64,000 nt of DNA from Rhipicephalus microplus (Eukaryota > Arthropoda > Arachnida > Ixodida > Ixodidae). Positions 1 to 9,287 of this stretch are shown one piece after another. The stretch spans positions 157,124,053-157,188,052 of the forward strand of contig NC_134700.1 in the NCBI RefSeq assembly GCF_043290135.1, in the 5' to 3' direction. The notes under the pieces were generated by a model, which was given only the letters and a program-made list of their open reading frames with translations, was not told the origin of the DNA and did not search any database. Numbering within the stretch: position 1 is the first letter of the stretch; each line of letters opens with the position of its first letter. The translations under genes were made by a program, and so were the position numbers.

Positions 1-1139
1 CACGACAGGACACGTATGAGGAGGCATTGGTGTATACTTCTATGACAAGCCCTTCTGCGAAATTATAATAGGTAGAGGAAGAAGTAGGTAAGAAAAAGTT
101 GGCAACGCGTTTGCAGCGGAAAGCAACAACTTATGCACTTGTTCGACAGACGCGCAACGGTTGTAGAGACGTGAAGACCTGTGCTACGTGTAGACTTGTG
201 CGGCGGCCTTCATTGATTCAGGTATATATAGAAATAGCAGTTTTAGAATATATTGTCGCTGTGCCCTAAATGGTCTGTCCATTTCAGTGCCCCATATTAT
301 TTTCAATCCGACAAGCACAAGGGGGGGGGGGAGTGAAAGTCTCCCAGCACGTGGAGACATCCCATGCTGGCGGAATAATATATGCTTTGCATGTTTTGGA
401 GAATGTCCACTACAGACGATCAGTTGCGTTTTCTGACAACTACATTAAAAAGTGCCACAGGACCCGTTTAGCATTCATGCTTACAGTTCTGTATGTGCGA
501 GTATCGACAAACTATTTGAAGTACTGAACACGAGGTGGCGGTGACCTACGGCGCTTCATGCCGCAAACATGCGACGTAATCTCATCTACCACTAAATGTA
601 ATTTCTGCCCACCTGAAATCGCTACAGCTGCAGAACTTTATCCCGCGGCTGCTACATGCAATCCTTCTGGACATTGAAAGTGGTACACTCTTTACAAATC
701 CTGGCTGGAATACACGCCTGCAGGGAGGAAATCCGGTCAAATTACGGTTGCTTCTATATATATGTACACACTCAGTTTGTTACGTGGCTCCGTAGCCATG
801 TCTCTGAGGTAGCGGCGCTGTTTAAAGTGGCCTTCAGAATAACCGTAACAGAAATTATCTGGGATTTTAAGTCATATTTTTCATGGCTAGGCATGACCTA
901 CCATAATGCGTGACAGCCCGTAGGGCAGCCTATTTGTATGCGGCCTTAATCAGGTTGTTGAAGAAAATCAAACTAATTAGAAAACGGGCACTAGCGGATT
1001 CGCACAAAGCTGTGACATTAACCTACAAATTAGACACATCACTGGAATCTAACTCGCAACCGCATGCATTCAAAGCACACACCTTACCCATAGCATCATA
1101 TCACCGCATGGTCGATTGTAGTTTTGCGGGGGTATATAT
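1..1139. other. Unassigned left-edge sequence
   Basis: AT-rich, with short ORFs that resemble nothing I know and a G-run (about 13 G) near 320. No supported gene or recognised repeat. Confidence 0.4.
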
Positions 1140-1149
1140 CAACCAGTGC

Positions 1150-1260
1150 AGTACGAAACGCCATTCCAAGGAACGGCGTTAGAAAAAACTAGTTCCTTTT
1201 GGGAAGACCGAAGGAACGCCACCGTTCCATTCCGAATAGGGGAACTGTAACGGCAGCGCG
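1150..1260. repeat. Palindromic short repeat built on GGAACG
   Basis: GGAACGGCGTT and related words occur in both orientations (CCATTCCAAGGAACGGCG, GGAACGCCACCGTTCC), giving an imperfect hairpin. A related GGAACGCCATGG word occurs near 11563 inside another inverted repeat. Confidence 0.4.
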
Positions 1261-1361
1261 TTACATATATGACGGAATGTCAGGAAGAATGACGATCTTT
1301 TATAAACGTTCTACGGCTTGCAACTGGCGCGCGCGCGCACGCAGCACACCACGCAGAGCAG

Positions 1362-1960
1362 GCAATTTTATTATTTTCATTTATTTGATACTGTCAACCC
1401 CGTGCTTGGGGTCATTACAGGGAGGGTGTCACATAATACATAGTATTCACACAATAAAGCAGTATTGAATAACACATAGGACTAACAGATGAATAATTAT
1501 CATCAGGAAAAGAAGAAACAAACAGCAGTGACTATGCCAAATAAAAATCGAGAAACAAATGCTTGCACCAGAAGTTAGCAGCTATCACTGCATAGGAAGC
1601 TGTCTAAAGCGTCTTTAAAGTTGAATGGCGTCCTTTGTTGCACAACCAAATCAGGTAATCTATTCCACATTTCTATTACCTCTGAAAAAAAGGAGTAGCG
1701 GAGAGCATTCGTGCGTGTGAAATTGCGTTGAATAGCTCTGAGCTCTGCTACTATTACGACAATCACATTGCCTTCTAGGTGGCTGAAGATATTTACACAG
1801 TCCCTTGACCCCTCTTTCCTTTCCTACGCATGAGCACGAAAATCTTTAAATCGAGAACAATAACGTAAACGAGGTGACGTAGATTTACAAAGGTATTGCA
1901 TGTAGTTAGTTGGCACCTAAGTATATCTTATTCGTGGAGAGGAACTCAACAGGAGGTACA
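1362..1960 (-). mobile_element. 3' fragment of a CR1/Jockey-like LINE
   Basis: On the minus strand an ORF ending at 1575 carries RTNALRYSFFSEVIEMWNRLP. This is the C-terminal signature of many CR1/Jockey-type reverse transcriptases, where RTN...YSFFPR precedes W-N-x-LP. After the stop comes a 3' UTR ending in AATAAATGAAAATAATAAA, as in LINE tails. The upstream coding part carries a stop and is decayed. The clade is assigned from pattern memory only. Confidence 0.65.
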
Positions 1961-2114
1961 AAAGGAGGGCATACAAGAGAGGACGGCCTTGTGAACCATT
2001 TCGTTCTTCGTTCCAAGTTTCATTGTTCGAACCACTCCAATCTTGCACTTCATAGAACACGATTTCCACTTGACATTTCAGGTACCTGCATCATCTGGTC
2101 TTTCACCACGTGCC

Positions 2115-2654
2115 ATGGAAGCAACGCCTGCCACCCACAAAGACTGGGTGCCGTTTATACACCTCTACTTCTGCGTGCTTTTTATAATCGTCATGATCCT
2201 CGTTCTTTATTTAGCTATCGCCATTAAGCAGTGTTCCGAGGTGACGACGTCGGCTCCCACTAATCTGCCGAGCTACTACACCGCGAGGCTATTGCCGAAC
2301 GTCACCGGCGACGGGTATCAGCACACAGGAGAAGAAGGCTTAACGTCGAACTCCGAAGTGGCGCCTGTAAGTGTTGTGGTCGTTGTGGAAGAAGGAGACG
2401 AAGCTAGCGTCAGGTTTCTCAGTGACGATAAGGACAATCATGATGTAATGACGCAACTGAGACAAAAGAACCAGGAGGTCACAGCCACAGCATCTGAGAA
2501 AAATGTGACAGACGTCCATGACACCGAGCCAGAGTTGAAAAGCTTCGAAACTCTGATGCCACGTCTCTGTCCCGAGTTTGAAAGTACAGCCACCAGAACC
2601 CATTCGAACGTAGAGTTGATTCATGTGGCCGATGGCAACACGAGTCTCTCTTAG
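2115..2654 (+). CDS. Hypothetical single-pass membrane protein exon (179 aa)
   Basis: An ORF starting at an ATG in strong Kozak context (GCCATGG) and ending in TAG. A candidate splice acceptor (ACATTTCAG, exon from 2082) lies 33 bases upstream, so the start may sit in the second exon of a spliced gene. Residues 14-37 form a hydrophobic helix (LYFCVLFIIVMILVLYLAIAI) with a short N-terminal side. The remaining 140 residues are acidic and Ser/Thr-rich, with possible N-glycosylation sites at 62, 130 and 175. A type II (or signal-anchored) surface protein is inferred. I do not recognise the family. It is more GC-rich than its surroundings. It could also be the N-terminal exon of a longer protein if the TAG is skipped by splicing. 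Confidence 0.5.
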   Translation: MEATPATHKDWVPFIHLYFCVLFIIVMILVLYLAIAIKQCSEVTTSAPTNLPSYYTARLLPNVTGDGYQHTGEEGLTSNSEVAPVSVVVVVEEGDEASVRFLSDDKDNHDVMTQLRQKNQEVTATASEKNVTDVHDTEPELKSFETLMPRLCPEFESTATRTHSNVELIHVADGNTSLS

Positions 2655-3867
2655 GGGATGCTAAGTCAGCCATTTCAACCAGACGTCGAGCTTTTTTTTT
2701 TACCAAAAGTACCCCGTTATCTCATTTACTGATTCGACCATTTCAAAAAAAAAACGTTCTGCGTGGTGTGATTCTAAAAGTTGCCGGATGCTAAAGGACC
2801 GTTACTTTGCAAAATACAGCACCGACAGTGTTTATAGACGAGAACCGGAAAATCGCTTGTATTGTTTATTTGTACACGTCCTATACTTCAACAGCTCTCT
2901 CAAATCAGCGCTGAGATCACATGTTGTCGTGATGAACACTGGCCTATATGTGTTACCTAATCAGCACCTTCATGGTTTCAAGAACATGTAGGAATTTTCT
3001 GGTGTCGAATTGCACCTCACTTTATTCTATCATACTGAAATTTCGAAAGCTGACGATTTCATTTATTAGCTTCGCAACTGTACCACGCAGATCTCCGCAG
3101 TTCGTTAATTTCGAAGTTGAATGCATACCGAATGTTGGCGGGCAGAACCATCTCGTTACGTTAATTTCAGATTTATATTTCATTGTTGAGGGAGCTGGGG
3201 AAGCAAAAAAAACAAGGGTAAAAGATGGATGAAGAAAGCCGCCTCACGCACGTCCAGTTTTTTCCATGCACTGGTGTTTGCTACGCTGGGGCAAGCTATA
3301 TGGATAAAAAGAGCGAACTGTTAAGGAGCGTCATCTAAGAATACGTATTGACGCCTCTTTTTGTCATTGAAAGACGCATAGGCGAGTTGCTGCAGCCCTT
3401 ATCACCATGGAATCGCTGAGCATGGCATCTGTGCTCCTAGCATGACGCTGATAAGTCCGTTGAGAAAGCCTACGAAGTCCTGTAGAAGACATTAGGGGAC
3501 ACTTTGTGGCAAGGACTACACGTTGAATAGTTGGCTAAGCAGGGTACATTGGAGTCATTGTTGGCAAACGTTGTGTTATAGATCTGATATGTAAAGATAG
3601 TATCCGATTTAGAATTAAATTCGCGTTTAATAGTAGAACAGAGATCACAAACATTGAGATCCCGCAGCCACACGGAGCACATTTTATGGCCGCGGCATCC
3701 AGTGATTGCAATCCGCAAGCCTTATTTGCCGTGCTAATATGGATAGCATCGCTTGTCTGAAGAAGTCGTAGCCCTGACATTTTCTGCGTATTACTTAACG
3801 GAAATGGTGCAGCTTCATTATTCATATTTTGCTTTGTGGCCGTACGTGCTTTGCATGCGCATGCTTA
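2655..3867. other. Unassigned intergenic sequence
   Basis: Downstream of the membrane-protein exon. AT-rich, no recognisable coding sequence or repeat. Confidence 0.4.
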
Positions 3868-3880
3868 CATATACCGAGCA

Positions 3881-4036
3881 TTGATTGATTGATATGTGGC
3901 GTTTAACGTCCCAAAACCACCATATATATATGAGAGATGCCGTAGTGGAGGGCTCCGGAAATTTTAACCACCTGGGGTTCTTTAACGTGCACCCAAATCT
4001 GAGCATATGAGCCTACAACATTTTCGCCTCCATCGG
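3881..4036 (-). mobile_element. Ruka-like SINE, 5'-truncated, with 13-bp target duplication
   Basis: The minus strand carries the body of the tick SINE: AAATTTCCGGAGCCCTCCAC, GAACCCCAGGTGG and a 3' end in ATATCAATCAATCAA. The tRNA-like head is missing. CATATACCGAGCA occurs exactly on both sides (3868-3880 and 4037-4049), marking a target-primed insertion that was truncated on arrival. The Ruka name rests on memory of the published Rhipicephalus SINE. Confidence 0.8.
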
Positions 4037-4049
4037 CATATACCGAGCA

Positions 4050-5214
4050 GCTTACCTTGAATTATTAGGGCACAAGCTACCGCGCGGTGTTACAGTGCCC
4101 CGTAATTCTGAAAAATGTACTTTGATATTTGACACCATAACTCGGGCTCCCACCCCAGGCTGTCGAAATTTCCGGTGGCGTGGTTTTGAGACGTTGAACC
4201 CTAACAAATATTCATGCTATAGAATTGAAGAGCTCGTTTCGCAGAAATTCTTCGGTCGGCATCAGTGTCTGCATGGGCGCCGTTGTTTGTGAGCAAAAAA
4301 TCATCTTAAGCGTGGCCTAAAAATTCAAAGACGCAAATAAAATAAATTGTGGGTAGAAGTCAGGATCGTACATATGCCGCTTTTGTGGCAAGCAGGCGTT
4401 CTACCACACAGTCATGCGCCTGCTCAGATACACAGTTAAAGTAACTTCCTCTGCTTGGAAATGCAAGGAAAACAGCCTTCATGTTTTATGGACACGCGTC
4501 ATACAGGCTTCAAACTGAAACTGGTAATATCGCAGTAATATTGCTTGGTAGAAGCGTACATTGCCATCGGCCATCAGAACATGTCATCATAATCACTTAA
4601 TAGTTTAGAGCCAGCCACCGATAACAAAACACACACACGCTACTGCGCATATTCTCTTAGCACCATGTGGTGGCTCCATAGCAAGTTCGAAGAAATTTCA
4701 CGCGCATAAGTGCTCGTGATCTAAAGCATGCCACCCGTTATACATAATGCAGCCATATGTGAATGCTTCGTAGACACAAGCAGCTTTCACCTTTATGAAT
4801 TACATTGCAGTAATCTACAATTTGAACTTTTTGCGTAACATCAAACAATTGAAGTACGCACTAAGTCGTTGAGGCACGCGCTAGGGACAAGATATTGCTA
4901 TCGCATCCAACACTTGAAGATGTAGATTAGGATCCCCCAACTTTCCCTCTCAAGCGTATACCTTTTTCTTAATTTAAAAAAAACACAGGTGATCCTTCCG
5001 TCAAAAGAATTGGTTTAGCCAGAAAATAAAATGTATCTTTTTAGAAGTAGTTGAATGTAAAGTTTCATCTTCAGTGACACCTATTAAGCATGACACTGCG
5101 TAAAAAGGAAAGAATTGGCAGATCCCACATACAGTGGGAATTGCTGATTTGCGAAGCACGAATGAGGAAGGTTGATATGTCACTTTAAAATCAGCACAGC
5201 ATTACAAAGCGGGG
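4050..5214. other. Unassigned intergenic sequence
   Basis: AT-rich; a few short ORFs without family features. No supported gene. Confidence 0.4.
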
Positions 5215-6620
5215 GTAAATTATGCCGTATATGACTTTCATGTCATGATTATCACGTTTGTACGGGCCATTTATTTTCGTCATCATTCACGTCCCTGATA
5301 CGAAATTTGGTATATGTAGTGCTAGCGAAATGGCCGTGAGCGGGCTATGAACATAGCTTATAGTCAAGTTTTACATGGCACGAATATCATTATTATCATG
5401 TTTGGACGTGTCACATACCTTCGTCATCCATTAAAGTACCGTAATACCAAACTTGGTATATGTGAAGCTAGTGAAACGGCGGCGCGCACACGTAACATTG
5501 ACGCGTGCGCACGCTGCGTGCAGGGACGCAACTCTAGCAAAACGCGAGAACTCTATAGTCCGACCACGGACGCCTGGAACGACGTTACCCAGACAGCACC
5601 ACGTATGTTTAGCTTCGTGACAGAAGGACGCAAAGCGCGCTCAAACGCGCATGCGTCAAAGCAACGCAGCGCGCCGTGCGCCTGCGAGTAAATGTCAGGC
5701 TAATCGGCGCCTGGCGTGGAGTCGCCGGCGTGACGCGACGAAACGAACGCCGACGTGCACGTGCGCCGGGTCACGTAGAAGTCTTATGGCATCTTGAGTG
5801 TGGCACGAATCACGTTTTTACATGACACACATCTCATTATTATCATGTTTGTACCAGTCACATACCTTCGCCACACATTCAAGTGACGTAATACCAAATT
5901 TTGCATATACGAACCCAGCGAAACGGCCGCGAGCACATCATAAGTGTGGCATGTAGTCATGTTGTTACATGACACGCATGTCATGATCATTATGCTTGGA
6001 CGTGTTAGTTACATGTCATTCGTTGACGTAACGTAATACCAAATTTGGTACATGTGAAGCTAGCGTAATGGCCGCGAGCGCATCATGAGCGTAGCATGTA
6101 GTCATGTTCTTACGTAACACGCATCTCATGATTATCATGTTTGCATCAGTCACATACCTTCGTCATCCATTCCCGTCCCGTAATACTCAATTCGGTGCAT
6201 GTGAACCTAGCGAAACGACCACGAGCGCATCATGAGTGTGGCATGTAGTCATGTTGTTACATGACATGCGTCTCATGATTATAATGTTTGCACCAGTCAT
6301 ATACCTTCGTCATCCATTCACGTCACGTAATACCAAATGTGGTGTATGTGAATAGGGAAACGACAGCAAGTGTACCATGATCATGGAGCTAAGTCATGAA
6401 TCATGACTTACATGGTTTAGATGACAAGCATGTCATGATTTCTACGTTAGGTTTTGTCACTTGTGTTCGCAGTGCAGTCATTTCATATCATGCCGATTTT
6501 GCAACATCTCATGTGAACGAAACCACCGCAAGAGCAACAAGACCATGAAATGTAAATCATGACATTCATGACATGACATGACAGTCATGTTATGACTAGC
6601 CAGTTATACTCGCCATACAA
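5215..6620. repeat. Tandem array of about 146-bp units
   Basis: The landmark CGTAATACCAAATTTGGT recurs near 5293, 5439, 5884, 6028, 6178 and 6325, giving spacings of 144-150 bp. Each unit also contains TCATGATTATCATGTTTG and GCTAGCGAAACGGCCGCGAGC. Units are diverged and the last ones (from 6370) are degenerate. A GC-rich segment of about 300 bp interrupts the array between units 2 and 3 (5481-5790). Confidence 0.85.
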
Positions 6621-6689
6621 TCATGTTATGCCGTGCGGAATTCGGTATTTATAGCACAAACGGAAAGGCCAGGAGAGCTAAGAGCCGTA

Positions 6690-6713
6690 GGCGGATAGAT
6701 AGATAGATGGATG

Positions 6714-6750
<37 letters not shown>
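6690..6750. repeat. (GATA)n microsatellite
   Basis: About 15 copies of GATA with two GATG variants. It lies at the end of sequence reading TTCAATGTAAAAGT on the minus strand and may be the simple-repeat tail of a retroposon occupying 6751-7165. Confidence 0.9.
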
Positions 6751-6751
<1 letters not shown>

Positions 6752-7165
6752 CTTTTACATTGAACAAAGTATTGAACAGAGTCGAGCGTTGCGGTTGGTG
6801 GAGAAAGTGCAGCGACTGAGAAGTGTGTTGGGAGTGGGCGAAGGAGCCGACAGGTGCGTGTGCTGGGGCGAGCGTGCTGCGTGTGACGGTGAGAGTGACG
6901 TCAGGGTGCATCTGCGACAGAAGCGTGTGAGGGGAGCGTGATGTGAATGTGCAGCTGCGGCTTAACCCCCTTGGCAGAGCTCCAACAACTGTGACGAAGA
7001 GAATACGTCGCGGCACGTTCATACAGACGCACGTACGTACGGCATGGCACGTGTGGGTCAAAAAGCTGCTGCGCATATAAAAATGAACACAAAAGGCACT
7101 AAAAACGGTGATGTTGTGTTTCTGACTTGCCTTCGTTCTTTTGAGCTGCCACTGTAAGACATCCA
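6751..7165 (-). mobile_element. Possible LINE 3' end with (CTAT)n tail
   Basis: An open frame on the minus strand runs into the (CTAT)n tract. This resembles LINE 3' ends that finish in a microsatellite, but I see no reverse transcriptase motif. Weak call. Confidence 0.3.
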
Positions 7166-7493
7166 TATATCATGAAACCCAGAGCACTTTGAATCAGATG
7201 AGATTGATAATAACACCGTAGTATAGCAGTGCTACTACATATGTCGGAAGTTTCTTTGTTGAATACAAAAGGGGTGGGTGGAATTCCCCCAGAAGAGCTC
7301 TAGAATATCTGTCGAACATTATGTAAAACTGCTATGATGCTTCTGGCCATTTGCTTTCGACAGAGGCGCCAGCGTGGCAGCGCGTTTCTTTTTACAACGA
7401 AACCCGTTACCACACCATCGACCATTTTTGGTTCCGTAGTTGTCCACCGCCACTCCCACCAGTGTCCTCAATATCACTCGAAATAAAAAAATT

Positions 7494-7640
7494 GCAGCAT
7501 ATGCATAGCGTGAATGATAATGAGTGGGGTGAAGCGTTCATTCGTCCGTGTGTCCGAACGTGCGAGCGGGTTGATGGACGCATGGATGGACGGATGAACG
7601 GAAGCATGGATGGACAAACGCATTGGCGGACGTTCTTCCA
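7494..7640 (+). mobile_element. TIR-minisatellite element, copy A (left part)
   Basis: Starts with GCAGCATATGCATAGCGTGA and GAGTGGGGTGAAGCG, the same terminal sequence as the elements at 16438, 25170 and 38531. A short tract of ATGGACG-type units follows. No matching right end is seen. Confidence 0.6.
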
Positions 7641-8514
7641 GCACCCGCGTCGACGCCTGTTTCAACCGGGTCAACGCCTTGAGCACCACTGCTGCTTCGC
7701 ATCCCATCACGGTTTCCTTCACGGAGATGGTGAAAATTTTTCCACTTTCTCGCTATAATGTTACGTGCACCGACCCGCCCAACTGTCGATTCAAACGCAT
7801 GTACGGGGGTAGCGTTTCATTGTTTCTTCTGTCGCCTAAAAGATATTGGCTTGAAACGGAAATGCAAATACAATGCTTGTTAAAAGAGAGAAACCAGATA
7901 AGAACGAAAGAATAACAACGTACATTTAAAACATATTGACTCATCTTTACATATTACTGTTAGCACGACTACGTCCACTTTCAATCACTCTTGCCCACTG
8001 TGTCGTGTCGCAATTGTGCACATAACATTGCGTTTGAATACAGATCATTGCCTCCTTACTACCTAATACTTTTACGTACTCTATATTGCGAAGCAGACAG
8101 CCTACGAATGAGCACATGTGAGTACCTGGATTTGTGCTACACCAGTGCTCCAATGTTTATGTACAGACATTAGGCGTACTGTTAAGGGGAACACTAGCGC
8201 AGCCGCCATACTTGGATTTGAATCTTGCAAACTCAAAGTGGCTTAAGTTGACGTAAGACCACCAGTGATCTAGAGTTTCACTCGTTTTGACAGACTTGGG
8301 CCATTGACGCGCTGTTCGAGAGTCGGCAAATGAATGGTGTCCCTTGTAGTGTTTCATCTAATAGGGGACCGCTCGTGCTGTAAGTTTGGGTGCTTTGTTA
8401 TCGCAATATGTGCCACTGAATTATTCGCTACCATATCAATGAGAACCAACACACAGTGATGCCAGTATTCTACATATATACACCACAAAGTAGAAGGGGG
8501 GAGGGGGGGAGGCC

Positions 8515-8640
8515 GCTGTTGTAACTCAGTTGGTAGAACATCGGATGCGTTATTCGAAGGTTGCAAGTTCGGTCTCTTTCAACGACAAGTTATTGTTTGT
8601 CCACTTCTCTTTCTTCACATTTACATTGATGTGACAACTA
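8515..8640 (+). mobile_element. tRNA-derived SINE
   Basis: GTAACTCAGTTGGTAGAACATC is a good A box and GGTTGCAAGTTCGGTC a degenerate B box. The body (CAAGTTATTGTTTGTCCACTT) resembles a common tick SINE. It is not a functional tRNA: the stems do not pair and the sequence continues as a SINE body. Confidence 0.65.
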
Positions 8641-8958
8641 ATAACATACCCTCTACATTCAATGACCTGTCGTATTTCTCAATAATACTGCGTCTATCAA
8701 AAACAAAAACAAGTTTGCACTTCAGAACCACGATATCAAAAACACGTTTATCAATTATTTATCAATTAACTCATTTGACACGATGCAAAGACACTTTACC
8801 GGGTGACGACCCAATCTAAACACTGCTGTAAGCTTTCAAGATCAATGTACATGTCTACGCTCAGAAAATATCGCTTGTTTTTTGTAGTGGTCTGGTTCCG
8901 GCCAATGTGCTGAAACAACATGTCAAAAGTACATAATAAAAACTGCCGAATATACGTT

Positions 8959-8964
8959 TTTATT
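8959..8964 (-). terminator. Candidate polyadenylation signal for the ABCA gene
   Basis: AATAAA on the minus strand about 100 bases past the ABCA stop codon. Its position fits a short 3' UTR. AT-rich surroundings make chance occurrence possible. Confidence 0.45.
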
Positions 8965-9065
8965 ACTGTTGTTGGCAGGATATTACGTATGTACAAGTAT
9001 GCTGCTCGCCGTTTGGTCTGGCTATAAATGAAACACGTGGATCTATCTCTTCAGCTTTAGCCTGG

Positions 9066-9287
9066 TTATATACCGAGAGAGGTCGCAGTTGGGTTGTTCG
9101 TCCGTCGTAGTGCTGCAGCGGCTGCTTCGCTCGCTTGCTTGCGCGTCACACTGAGGAAGATTTGCTCTAGTGAAGTGTCGGTGATATAGAAATCCTGCAG
9201 CTTGAAGCGCTTCTTGATCCTTGCCATGCGGGTGAACATCTCGCTCCAGAGCATCTGAATCCGGGATACCCGGAACTCAAGTAGTCC
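9066..9287 (-). CDS. ABCA exon 18: C-terminal tail and stop
   Basis: 73 codons (1148-1220) and a TAA at 9066-9068. It begins [18 protein letters not shown] and continues with [19 protein letters not shown], the conserved ABCA C-terminal block D-x-x-x-x-x-(T/S)-LEQ-(V/I)-F. A short Ala-rich tail follows. The acceptor TGGAGTGCAG pairs with the GC donor of exon 17 across an intron of about 2.9 kb. Confidence 0.93.
   Translation of the reverse strand, partial: GLLEFRVSRIQMLWSEMFTRMARIKKRFKLQDFYITDTSLEQIFLSVTRKQASEAAAAALRRTNNPTATSLGI

Noticed and set aside
5215..6620. CRISPR array
   Set aside because: Unit length near 146 bp with no conserved short repeat and unique spacers; it is satellite DNA in a eukaryote.
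6678..7166. 162-codon minus-strand ORF ending in YLSIYLSIYLS repeats
   Set aside because: The Tyr-Leu-Ser tail is simply the translation of a (CTAT)n microsatellite; no support for a protein.
8515..8585. tRNA gene
   Set aside because: A and B boxes are present, but stems do not pair and the sequence continues as a SINE body.
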